Source: Microcoleus vaginatus HSN003
GTDB taxonomy: Bacteria > Cyanobacteriota > Cyanobacteriia > Cyanobacteriales > Microcoleaceae
Length of the DNA: 64,000 bases
Direction: 5' to 3'
Assembly: GCF_022701255.1 (NCBI RefSeq)
Contig: NZ_CP031705.1
Span: forward strand, 124,001-188,000
Made by a program: the position numbers and the translations under genes. A model generated the notes under the pieces. It saw only the letters and a list, made by a program, of their open reading frames with translations. It had not been told where the DNA came from and ran no database searches. Shown one piece after another: positions 36,331-44,186 of this stretch. How positions within the stretch are numbered: the first letter of the stretch is position 1; every line of letters begins with the position of its first letter.

Positions 36331-37113
36331 TTGGATGATACTTATCAAGCTTACGTAAATCGGGTGGCGCGAATGACGCTGCTGGACTCCTACAAGTCCC
36401 AGGTGGAACACATTCAGGAATCTCCAAAATTTAAGCCCGACGAAGCAGGCAGGAGAGATCCTGTACCTTTTCCAGGTTATTCGGTGATTACGCCCCCTGC
36501 GGGGGAAGATGCAGAAAATGCTGCATTTTATAGTAATTTGCACTCGAGCCAACAACGGCTATTGCAGGAAATAGCGGAGGGTGCGATCGTTGCACTGCCT
36601 CCTGATAGCTTCCATTTAACCGTAGCCGATTTAATTTGGAGCAGCGCTTTTCGAGATGCCTCTGATAAAAATCCAGAATTTGAGGAGCAACTGCGCTCGC
36701 GCATGGCCGATCGTTTTGCCGCCTGCAAACCCTTGGCGGGCGGCGCTCCCATTCGCTGGATAGTGCTGGGGTTGATGGTGATGACTAGAGCTGTGGGTGT
36801 TTGTTTAGCACCGACGGACGAAAACTCTTACAAGCAAATTCTGGAGTTTCGCCGATCGATCTATCAAAATCCCGATTTAATGGCTTTGGGAATTGAACAG
36901 CAATATCATTTTACGGCACACATTACTCTGGGTTATTTTGGAGACATCGGGCCGAACCTTGACCGCGCTCGCTTGTGCGCTTTGCTGTCAGAGTTAAACG
37001 AGCAATGGCTGGACACGCCGCAAGAACTGTCCGTAAACCGAGTGGAACTGCGGAAGTTTGACGACATGACCACCTACCTCCGGCAACCGGACTGGCCTGT
37101 GTTTGAGTTTTAA
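36331..37113 (+). CDS. DUF1868 protein, 2H phosphoesterase type
   Basis: A 260-residue protein. The TTG at 36331 (codes LDDTYQAYVNRVARM) is chosen as start because GAGGAAA lies 8-14 nt upstream; an open frame reaches back to 36295. Two His-x-Thr/Ser-type motifs, SFHLTVADL (about 100) and TAHITLGYFG (about 200), are those of the 2H phosphoesterase fold, which cleaves 2',3'-cyclic or 1',2'-cyclic phosphates. The substrate is not known. A long purine repeat follows the stop. Confidence 0.78.
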   Translation: MDDTYQAYVNRVARMTLLDSYKSQVEHIQESPKFKPDEAGRRDPVPFPGYSVITPPAGEDAENAAFYSNLHSSQQRLLQEIAEGAIVALPPDSFHLTVADLIWSSAFRDASDKNPEFEEQLRSRMADRFAACKPLAGGAPIRWIVLGLMVMTRAVGVCLAPTDENSYKQILEFRRSIYQNPDLMALGIEQQYHFTAHITLGYFGDIGPNLDRARLCALLSELNEQWLDTPQELSVNRVELRKFDDMTTYLRQPDWPVFEF

Positions 37114-37117
37114 CGAA

Positions 37118-37258
37118 GCAAGAGGGAAGAAGGAAGAGGGAAGAAGGAAGAAGGAAGAGGGAAGAAGGAAGAAGGAAGATTTTTTCCCATCTCCCACTCT
37201 CCCCATCTCCCACTCTCCCCATCTCCCACTCTCTCGCCCCCTCTCCCCCTCTCCCCTG
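37118..37258. repeat. Low-complexity GAAGGAAGAGG and CTCCCCATCTCCCA tandem repeats
   Basis: Tandem units of GGGAAGAAGGAA are followed by a pyrimidine-rich tandem (CATCTCCCACTCTCCC). The two halves are roughly complementary and could fold back. A similar purine unit forms the 3' end of the gene at 56274. Confidence 0.75.
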
Positions 37259-37385
37259 TGACAAGAGTCCGGATATTGCCTATTAAATGCTTTAATTATT
37301 TTTGTTTGACAGTAAAGTCAAGGAAAAAATTTATGAAAAACCAGGAAAAATCAGTAATTCTGGTTTTTTACTTTTTGCTTAAAAA

Positions 37386-38690
37386 GTGACAGTACACGTT
37401 GTTGGTATAGGTTTAGATGGAGCTGCTGGGCTGAGCGAATCGGCGCGGCAGGTTGTAGAAATGGCCGCTCTGCTAATAGGGAGCGAGCGCCATTTGAGCT
37501 ATTTTCCCCAGCACGACGGAGAGCGCTGGGCATTGGAAGATTTGACCGAAGCAATTCTGGAAATTCGGCACTGGTGGGCGACTGAACCCGAATTAGATCC
37601 CTCTGCGGGGACGGTGGAACCCCGTGATCAACCGATCGTAATTTTAGTGGCCGGCGACCCGCTGTTCTACGGCTGGGGAAAGTTGTTAATTGCCCAATTG
37701 CCGCCAGAAAAATTAACTTTTCACCCCCATGTCAGTTCTGTGCAGTTGGCTTTTAATCGCTTGAGAATCCCTTGGCAAGATGCTCATTGTGTAGGCTCTC
37801 AAGGACGCTATTTTGAGGAGCTGACGGCGAAGCTGAAGCTCGGTGTGGAGAAGATTGCGGTGCTGGCGGACGAAGCTCACACTCCGGGTGTACTGGCAAG
37901 TTTGGTGAAAGCTCTAGATTTGCCGACACGCTACGAGTTTTGGGTTTGCGAAAATTTGGGGGCGGCCCAGGAACGGGTAAGCCGCAAGTCTCTGGAAGCT
38001 TTGCTGAGAGAGTCTTTTGCACCGCTGAGCGTGGTTGTGATGCTGCGGGAACCCCCGCCAAGGGCAGAACCTTTGGATTTGGAAAAGTTGCCTTTGTTGG
38101 GAATACCGGATGCAGCTTTTATCGGTTGTGGCGACAAGCCTGGTTTGACGGTTGAACGGGAAGTGCGGGTGTTGGTGTTGGCACAATTGGCTTTGCAATC
38201 GGGACAAGTTGTCTGGGATGTGGGTGCTGGTAACGGTTCTGTGTCGATCGAAATTGCTCGTTTATTCCCGCAATCTGAGGTTTACGCGATCGAACAAACG
38301 GTTTCTGGTACTTCTGCGATCGAGTTCAACTACGGCCGTTTTGGGCTGCAAAATGTGTTCTCGATTTACGGAACCGCCCCGGAAATCTTGCACCGCTTGC
38401 GTCCTCCGCACCGGATTTTTATTGGCGGTAGTGGCGGAGGGTTGACTAAAATTTTGGGCGTTTGCGCGCTGCGGCTGCTTCCTGGAGGCTCGATCGTCCT
38501 GGCTTTGGATGCTTTTGAGGATATTGCTACTGTTTTGAGCTGGATCGGCGATCGGGTGCGCCGGGAACCGCACTGGAGTTACCGAATCGTGCAAGTGCAA
38601 TTGTCGCGTTCTCTGGCTGGGGGAAATTCAACTCGTTTTGACGCGTTGCGGCCAGTTTCGATTGTGACGATCGATCGACACTTGAATTAA
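37386..38690 (+). CDS. cobL: Precorrin-6Y C5,15-methyltransferase (CbiE-CbiT fusion)
   Basis: A 434-residue fusion in cobalamin synthesis. It starts with GTG at 37386. The N-terminal tetrapyrrole methylase domain begins VHVVGIGLDGAAGL and contains VAGDPLFYGWG. The C-terminal methyltransferase domain has the SAM loop VWDVGAGNGSVSIE (about 285) followed by EVYAIEQ. The fusion methylates C-5 and C-15 of precorrin-6B and decarboxylates the acetate side chain. No other cob genes adjoin. The GTG lacks a strong Shine-Dalgarno, but no better start is present. Confidence 0.92.
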   Translation: MTVHVVGIGLDGAAGLSESARQVVEMAALLIGSERHLSYFPQHDGERWALEDLTEAILEIRHWWATEPELDPSAGTVEPRDQPIVILVAGDPLFYGWGKLLIAQLPPEKLTFHPHVSSVQLAFNRLRIPWQDAHCVGSQGRYFEELTAKLKLGVEKIAVLADEAHTPGVLASLVKALDLPTRYEFWVCENLGAAQERVSRKSLEALLRESFAPLSVVVMLREPPPRAEPLDLEKLPLLGIPDAAFIGCGDKPGLTVEREVRVLVLAQLALQSGQVVWDVGAGNGSVSIEIARLFPQSEVYAIEQTVSGTSAIEFNYGRFGLQNVFSIYGTAPEILHRLRPPHRIFIGGSGGGLTKILGVCALRLLPGGSIVLALDAFEDIATVLSWIGDRVRREPHWSYRIVQVQLSRSLAGGNSTRFDALRPVSIVTIDRHLN

Positions 38691-38873
38691 TGTCTGAATT
38701 TTAACCGCCGATTAACGCAGATTAATGCCTGTGTTATCTGTGTTTTTTGTGGTTTTAGTTCTCGCTTGATTGAATCTAATCTTTTTTTACCGCAGAGGGC
38801 GCAGAGGGCGCAGAGGAAGAGAGGAAGAGAGGAAGAGAAGAGGTAATTTTAAAGGGGTTGGGGGTATTAGGTT
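38691..38873. repeat. Intergenic repeats
   Basis: Text of the AACGCAGATTAATG type, followed by tandem CAGAGGGCG and GAGGAAGA units. Similar copies lie near 32.7 and 41.5-41.7 kb. Confidence 0.55.
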
Positions 38874-39743
38874 TTAATTTTTAATTAAGAACAGTACGGC
38901 TGCTGTTGCTAGCAGTAGCAGAATTCCGGCGGCACCGGCTAGGGGTTTTGCTGCTATTCCTGTAATCCATTCTGGTACGGTAGAAGTAGGTTTAATTGCG
39001 CCTTCTGTATCGACGGTAGTTATACCCCAAATCCAAGCTGCGTGAATGCCGATCGCCAATCCCAAACTACCATTGCCGGCGATGCGGGCTAATGTTAAAA
39101 CCATCCCCATCAGCCACAATCCGGGCAGTTGCGGTAGAGTTTCTTTGGTGGCCCAAATTAGGTGGGCGATCGCGAAAATGAAACTGGCGATCGCTGCTGC
39201 GATTAGCATTGAGTAATCTTGCTGGAGGATTGTTTGCAAGCAGCCGCGAAAGATTAACTCTTCTGTGGCGCTAATCCACATTCCTAATAACAGAGTCAGC
39301 AGACTAGCAGGGTTAAAAATTAAAGCCCAAGGATTAATTTTTTTTTCGCCTGTTTCGGTGGAAGTTTCGCTTTTGTGTAGTTCGATCCAGCCTGCGGTTA
39401 ATTGCAATCCGAATAAAATTACTAAGCTGATTGTTCCTAATCCTAATCCCCGCAGTAATGACATCAAAACTGCGGGTTGCCAATCCCAACCCCAGTTAGC
39501 AAAAGATGTGTTTTCGATCCAACTTGTCGCCCATAAAATGAAGGGAACAATCACGTAGAGGGAAGCTAGTAAAGGTAGTTTTTTGTTTCCCAAGGGTTGG
39601 GGCGGATGCCATTTGAGGGCGATCGCCAGCACGATCGCTGCGGGAAGCCACACAACAATCCAAGTTGAAAAAAACAAGATTATTTTGACAATTGCTGGTA
39701 TTGACGGCGACAGCAGTCGCAGGTTGTTTATGCTATTCCACAT
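38874..39743 (-). CDS. CPBP-family intramembrane metalloprotease
   Basis: A 289-residue membrane protein with seven or eight hydrophobic helices. The CPBP signature is present: EELIFRG (about 160), FAIAHLIWA (His) and IGIHAAWIWG (His). In eukaryotes the family removes CAAX tails; bacterial members are linked to bacteriocin immunity or membrane protein processing. Substrate unknown. The stop is followed by tandem repeats. The next gene upstream on the same strand is lpxD, about 90 bp away. Confidence 0.85.
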   Translation of the reverse strand: MWNSINNLRLLSPSIPAIVKIILFFSTWIVVWLPAAIVLAIALKWHPPQPLGNKKLPLLASLYVIVPFILWATSWIENTSFANWGWDWQPAVLMSLLRGLGLGTISLVILFGLQLTAGWIELHKSETSTETGEKKINPWALIFNPASLLTLLLGMWISATEELIFRGCLQTILQQDYSMLIAAAIASFIFAIAHLIWATKETLPQLPGLWLMGMVLTLARIAGNGSLGLAIGIHAAWIWGITTVDTEGAIKPTSTVPEWITGIAAKPLAGAAGILLLLATAAVLFLIKN

Positions 39744-39765
39744 TTAAGGGGTTGCAACTATAATA

Positions 39766-39835
39766 CTGTTGACTGTTGACTGTTGGCTGTTGACTGTTAA
39801 TTGTTAACTAATGACTAATGACTAATAACTAATGA
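39766..39835. repeat. Heptamer tandem repeats (TGTTGAC/ACTAATG)
   Basis: Runs of GACTGTT-like and TAATGAC-like heptamers between the CPBP gene and lpxD, of the same class as at 57625-57700. Confidence 0.75.
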
Positions 39836-40876
39836 CTACCGATCGAGCTTGCGCTGAATTTGCCTCAAAGACTGGTACATTTCCGGCAAGCGGTTGTAGA
39901 CGGCTGTGGCTTTGAGAAATAGTTTGTGGGGAATTGCTGGAATGCCCGTCACGATCGCCCCTGCTGCAACATCGCTGTGAATTCCGGCTTTAGCAGTGGC
40001 GATCGCCCCATCTCCGATTTTGGCTTGATTAGCAATTCCCACTTGACCTGCCAAAATTACATTGTTGCCAATTTTTACCCCGCCGGCCATGCCAACGTGA
40101 GCGGCAAAAGCACAATTTTTCCCTACTTGACAGCCATGACCTACGTGTACTAAATTGTCGATTTTTGTATTCTGGCCGATGCGGGTTTCTCCGACAGCGG
40201 GCCTGTCGATCGTGCTGTTGCAGCCAACCTCAACGCCCTCTTCTAATACCGTGCAGCCCGACTGCTCCATTTTCACCCATCCTGTGGCTGTCGGCACGAA
40301 CCCAAAACCTTCGGAACCAATAGCCGCACCACTGTGAATCACGCAATTTGCCCCGATGCGAGTACGTTCGTGAATGACACAATTAGCGTGTAAAACAGTG
40401 CCTGCGCCTATTTCCGCATCGGGGTAAATTACGACATTTGGATGAATGCAAACGTTGCTGCCAATTTTGACTTTTGCTTGGATAACGACGTTGGGGCCGA
40501 TATAGACATTTTCACTAATTTCTGCGGAGGGGTGAACCGTGGCTGAGGGATGAATTTCGGATGCTGGGCGAAACGGTTGATAGAAAAGGGCGATCGTTTG
40601 AGCAAACAGCAATCGCGGATCGGGTGCGGCAATCCAAGCAATATTGCGATCGTCACATTGAGCTTGGAGACTTTCATCTAAGGGTAAAATTAAAGCCGAA
40701 GCATTTGTAGTGGCTGTATGAGCAGCAAATTTAGCACCTTCTATGTAACTGATAGTACCGGGTGCAGCTTCATCAACAGGAGCCACGCCTGTAATATCTG
40801 GATCGGTAGCAACCGACGCTGTGAGGGTGCGACTGGTGGCTAAGTTAAGTTTTTGTACTATTTCGCTAAACTTCAT
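39836..40876 (-). CDS. lpxD: UDP-3-O-acylglucosamine N-acyltransferase LpxD
   Basis: A 346-residue lipid A biosynthesis enzyme, which transfers a 3-hydroxyacyl chain from ACP to UDP-3-O-acylglucosamine. The N-terminal domain (about 1-100) is the LpxD uridine-binding region. A long series of hexapeptide repeats forms the left-handed beta-helix (for example IGPNVVIQAKVKIGSNV, IGSEGFGF, VGHGCQVGKNC). The catalytic His is in LVHVGHGC. The length agrees with the family. A terminator for the next upstream gene lies at 40967-40995. Confidence 0.93.
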   Translation of the reverse strand: MKFSEIVQKLNLATSRTLTASVATDPDITGVAPVDEAAPGTISYIEGAKFAAHTATTNASALILPLDESLQAQCDDRNIAWIAAPDPRLLFAQTIALFYQPFRPASEIHPSATVHPSAEISENVYIGPNVVIQAKVKIGSNVCIHPNVVIYPDAEIGAGTVLHANCVIHERTRIGANCVIHSGAAIGSEGFGFVPTATGWVKMEQSGCTVLEEGVEVGCNSTIDRPAVGETRIGQNTKIDNLVHVGHGCQVGKNCAFAAHVGMAGGVKIGNNVILAGQVGIANQAKIGDGAIATAKAGIHSDVAAGAIVTGIPAIPHKLFLKATAVYNRLPEMYQSLRQIQRKLDR

Positions 40877-40966
40877 CTATAAAAATTTGTTGTTAGCACA
40901 GATGGATCATAGTTAAAATTACCAGCTTTGGAGCACGATCTGAGCAGTTGCCATTTAAAAAACAAA

Positions 40967-40995
40967 AACCCCGATTTCTTGAAGAAGTCGGGGTT
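40967..40995 (-). terminator. Rho-independent terminator of the DUF1232 gene
   Basis: On the minus strand, AACCCCGACTTCTTC pairs with the complementary half (one G-T pair, small loop) and is followed by a T-rich tail (TTTTTGTTTTTT). It lies just after the DUF1232 stop at 41020. Confidence 0.85.
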
Positions 40996-41019
40996 GTAGC
41001 GCTCGATTATTTTTGGCAA

Positions 41020-41337
41020 TTATTTTACAGAAACTGCATCTACGTCAACGGTGCTGCCTTTGGCTTCAGAATAATGGGCACCGGTGGCTTCGGATGCTGA
41101 AGCTGTCTCTGTTTGGCGGGATTTAAAGTAGTCGATCGCCATTTGCGAAACTTCGGAAATTAGCAGCATTGCGATCGCCACATCGTCAATTTGTCCGACG
41201 ACGGGGAGAAAGTCTGGGGCAATGTCGATCGGGCTTATGAGATATGCCAGGGTTCCGAGAATAATCCACCAGCGGTACTTGGGGTTGCGGAGGGTTTCGC
41301 GATACCAGTTGTAAACAGATTGTATAGAAAAGTTCAT
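41020..41337 (-). CDS. DUF1232 (YkvA-like) small membrane protein
   Basis: A 105-residue protein with the DUF1232 signature: YLISPIDIAPDFLPVVGQIDD followed by a hydrophobic helix (DVAIAMLLISEVSQM). The N-terminus has a basic Arg/Lys-rich region (YRETLRNPKYRWW), and the C-terminus is polar. Found in many bacteria; function unknown. Confidence 0.88.
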   Translation of the reverse strand: MNFSIQSVYNWYRETLRNPKYRWWIILGTLAYLISPIDIAPDFLPVVGQIDDVAIAMLLISEVSQMAIDYFKSRQTETASASEATGAHYSEAKGSTVDVDAVSVK

Positions 41338-41751
41338 GGGGTTGTCCTCTACTTATATTTTCAATCTTGACAAATTGTCGCTCGAAATGCTTGTGGAGAT
41401 ATCCCCCCTAGGGTTGGCAAGAGACTTCTACCTGGGAGTATAGGGAATTGGGGAGGGAAAAGTTGTCAAGCTGTGTCGGAAGGGCGGGGACTCTTGACAA
41501 CGCCCCTACAGAAACCTGACAGATGAAAGCCGATAGAATTAATCTGTGTTTATCTGCGTTTATCTGCGGTTTAAAAAAACATTCATATTGTTGATGGTAG
41601 ATTCGGAATCTCTTACTTGTATATCGTGATTAAAGCAAGTTACTTAGATTGGGATTTTTTAACCGCAGATGTCAGCAGATAAACACAGATGAACTCCGAT
41701 GGGATTTATCTGTGTTTATCTGCTGTTTAAACAAATCTTCATCTCTCTCAC
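41338..41751. repeat. Gene-free stretch with long inverted repeats of an AACCGCAGATAAAC type
   Basis: TCTGTGTTTATCTGCGTTTA (from 41542) and its complement around 41660-41690, followed by a further TCTGTGTTTATCTGC near 41710, give an inverted/direct repeat arrangement. The same unit occurs near 32.7 and 38.7 kb. No gene. Confidence 0.6.
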
Positions 41752-42867
41752 TCACGAATTTTGAAAGATCCATTTTTGGTCGCCGATCGCAATTTCGCAG
41801 CCATTTGGCAGCCAAAAAGGCTCGTTAGCTGCCAGCCTCTGCCCCCCTACAAAAGTGCCGTTGGAACTGCCGCTATCGACAAGCTGATACCGCTGTTTGC
41901 CAATTTCGTCAGTGGCCCGGCGGATTTGAGCGTGGTAGCGCGAACTTTGCGGATCTTGTAATACTAAAGTGTTGGTTGGTTCGCGTCCAATTGTAAAGGG
42001 ATTGGCTGTTAGGGCGATCGCCTCTCCAGAAAATTTGTAGATTAAATATGCGGTTGTTTTGCGATCGCTGCTTGCGAGTACGGTTGGTGCAAGTTGGGGA
42101 GGATTTCTCCCCGGTGGGAGGCTGTTTTGAGCAAGTTGTTGTGTCAGTTGTTGTAAATCTCGATCGAACCCTGCTGCTGTGTCTGAAGCTGGAAGACTCG
42201 CAGGAGAATTACCTGAAATTAAGTTTAACTGCTGTACGGGAGATTGAGGAACAATCGGACGGCCTGCTTCGGCAATTCTCATTTGCAGGGCGGCGGCATT
42301 TTCTGCTTCCTGTCGGGCACTCATTCCCTCAACTTGGCGAATAACTCCGTTGGTTTCGGGAAAGCTGACATCGCCAATTCGCACGTCTTCTAAGTTAAAA
42401 CCTAGAGTATAAAAATCTTGGATGCGATCGAGCAAATTTTGGCGCAGCAACAGCCGTCCTTGACTGATAAGCTGTTGTAGGGGTATTTGCCCGATCGCTA
42501 ATCCCATACAATCCTTAACTGCACTTGCTAAAACAGCTATAGGATCGGACAATTCCAAGGCTACTCGTTTCGGATCTATAACTTGATAAATAACAGTCAG
42601 AGTAGCATCAATTAAAAACCGATCCTTAGACAAAAAATCTCCGTGCGACTGTACATCCAAATTGCGGAGTTTGGTGTCTACGAGGACAATTTGAGACTGT
42701 TCCAGCAGGGGAAGGGCAAAGCTGAAATGTCGCCCGGATTTTAGGGTACGCACGACGCGGCCGTTTTTGACCAACAGACCCGTGTAACCCGCCCCTATAA
42801 AGTCCATACTAAACCCGGCCCAGCGTTCTGGAGTTATCGTTTGAATCAGGGGAGAAGCGTTGTTCAT
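41752..42867 (-). CDS. SPFH/band-7 domain fused to FHA domain
   Basis: A 371-residue protein. Residues about 20-200 form an SPFH (band 7) domain: VKNGRVVRTLKSGRHFSF, LVDTKLRNLDVQSH, and LGFNLEDVRIGDVSF. A linker of about 60 polar residues is followed by a C-terminal FHA domain (about 280-371): FTIGREPTNTLVL (Gly-Arg-Glu), SSRYHAQI (Ser and His) and DSGSSNGTFVGG, the phosphothreonine-binding loops. There is no N-terminal transmembrane helix. The fusion suggests a membrane-microdomain-like scaffold that docks a phosphoprotein; this is inference. Confidence 0.85.
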   Translation of the reverse strand: MNNASPLIQTITPERWAGFSMDFIGAGYTGLLVKNGRVVRTLKSGRHFSFALPLLEQSQIVLVDTKLRNLDVQSHGDFLSKDRFLIDATLTVIYQVIDPKRVALELSDPIAVLASAVKDCMGLAIGQIPLQQLISQGRLLLRQNLLDRIQDFYTLGFNLEDVRIGDVSFPETNGVIRQVEGMSARQEAENAAALQMRIAEAGRPIVPQSPVQQLNLISGNSPASLPASDTAAGFDRDLQQLTQQLAQNSLPPGRNPPQLAPTVLASSDRKTTAYLIYKFSGEAIALTANPFTIGREPTNTLVLQDPQSSRYHAQIRRATDEIGKQRYQLVDSGSSNGTFVGGQRLAANEPFWLPNGCEIAIGDQKWIFQNS

Positions 42868-43046
42868 GGGAGGGAGTTGAGGGAGGGGAGATTCTATTTT
42901 TAGGGTAACAAATTGCTGGGGGCGAGCGATCGGGCGGTGTGCCGGTTCCGCAACCTCTATTCTATACTTCTGGACACCCCGCGATTCAGGCCGGACTGGA
43001 TCTAGCTTGCATCTAGTTGATGGTGGGGGCGATCGAAATATTGTCC

Positions 43047-43110
43047 GTAGGGTGCGTCCGATCCTTCAAACCAGTTGAAATCGAAAGAATTAATGTCTAA
43101 CGCACCCTAC
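43047..43110. repeat. Inverted repeat GTAGGGTGCGT
   Basis: GTAGGGTGCGT (43047-43057) is repeated inverted as ACGCACCCTAC (43100-43110), 42 bp apart. This is a common palindromic repeat type in cyanobacteria. It lies in the 319-bp space before the gene at 43187. Confidence 0.6.
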
Positions 43111-43186
43111 AATTTGGTTTAACGGTGACTAAAGGTGAGTAATTTATTGGCTATACTTAAGGCATCATGCTAGGAGCGTAAGTCAG

Positions 43187-43675
43187 ATGAACACGATCGC
43201 GATCGCCCTTTCTGATGAGCGACTCCTGAAGTTACAAAAACTCGCCAACGACTTGAATGTATCGATAGAAGAGTTAGTTTTAATAGGCATCGAAAACTTA
43301 CTCGCACAGCCAGAAAGTCTTTCACCGAATACTGCTCAAAATATTTTCAACAGAAATGCTAAAATTCCCCCTGATATAGTTGACAAATTTTATGCACTAG
43401 CCTCGGATTGGGAGAAAGATGTTGCTGGACTTTCTTCTACTGCCCAAATGTCTCAGCATCCTGCCTATCAGGAAATTATTAGTATGGGAACACAAATCGT
43501 GCCGCTGTTGCTATCGGAACTCAAAAGAAATCCCCTTTACTGGTTATCGGCGTTGAGTGCAATTACGGGTGAAAATCCCATTCAATCCGAACAAAGGGGA
43601 AAAGTAAAACAGATGGCATCAGCTTGGAGAGATTGGGGGAGAAATCAAGGCTACGCGATTGAAGAGAATGTATAG
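43187..43675 (+). CDS. Small protein with RHH-like N-terminus
   Basis: A 162-residue protein. The first 45 residues, SDERLLKLQKLANDLNVSIE onward, look like a ribbon-helix-helix or antitoxin-type DNA-binding domain. The rest (YQEIISMGTQIVPLLLSELK, WLSALSAITG, MASAWRDWG) is a helical unit I have seen in cyanobacterial proteins without known function. AGGAG lies about 12 nt upstream. The next gene, 31 bp downstream, is frameshifted. The two could have formed a toxin-antitoxin-like pair; unproven. Confidence 0.65.
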   Translation: MNTIAIALSDERLLKLQKLANDLNVSIEELVLIGIENLLAQPESLSPNTAQNIFNRNAKIPPDIVDKFYALASDWEKDVAGLSSTAQMSQHPAYQEIISMGTQIVPLLLSELKRNPLYWLSALSAITGENPIQSEQRGKVKQMASAWRDWGRNQGYAIEENV

Positions 43676-43706
43676 AAGAGCAGAATTTGAATTTAAGTAG
43701 TCCAAT

Positions 43707-44110
43707 TTGTCTCGCAGGGATTATCAAGTTACCAGCCCTAAATCTCAAGAATATAACTGCTTTGCATGGGCTGCTGAGGAAGACGATCGTTGGTGGCAAC
43801 CGATACCGGGAGAGCAATTTTATTGGCCTGACGGTGTGCCGCAAGAGGAGACTCTAGAAGCGTATATTCAGGCTTATCAAACGCTGGGATATATGAAATT
43901 TGTAATGGCGATGGATTAGAAGTTGGATATCAGAAAATAGCGATATATGTTGACTCAATCGGTATTCCAACTCATGCAGCTAGACAATTAGCTAATGGTA
44001 AGTGGACGAGTAAGCTGGGCTGGTTGGAAGATATTGAACACGAACTCGATGGATTGGTTGGCGACAGGTACGGAGTTGTCGGTCAAATTCTCAAACGTGC
44101 AGTAAATTAG
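43707..44110 (+). pseudogene. Small conserved protein gene with a 2-bp frameshift
   Basis: The first frame (TTG at 43707; an in-frame stop precedes it) reads SPKSQEYNCFAWAAEEDDRW, WPDGVPQEETLEAYIQAYQT, and would end at 43917. Removing one AT from the repeated ATAT near 43890 restores GYEICNGDGLEVGYQKIA, then IGIPTHAARQL, GKWTSKLGWLEDIEH and a stop at 44108-44110. That product of about 133 residues matches a small cyanobacterial family I recognise by THAARQ and KWTSKLG. So the gene is broken, or the base call is wrong. The partner gene is 43187-43675. Confidence 0.65.
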
Positions 44111-44186
44111 TGAAGAGCGAGATCCTTTTTTGTTATTTTGGAAAAAAGAGCACACTTTCGGAAAATAAGGGCGATCGCTCTTTTGG

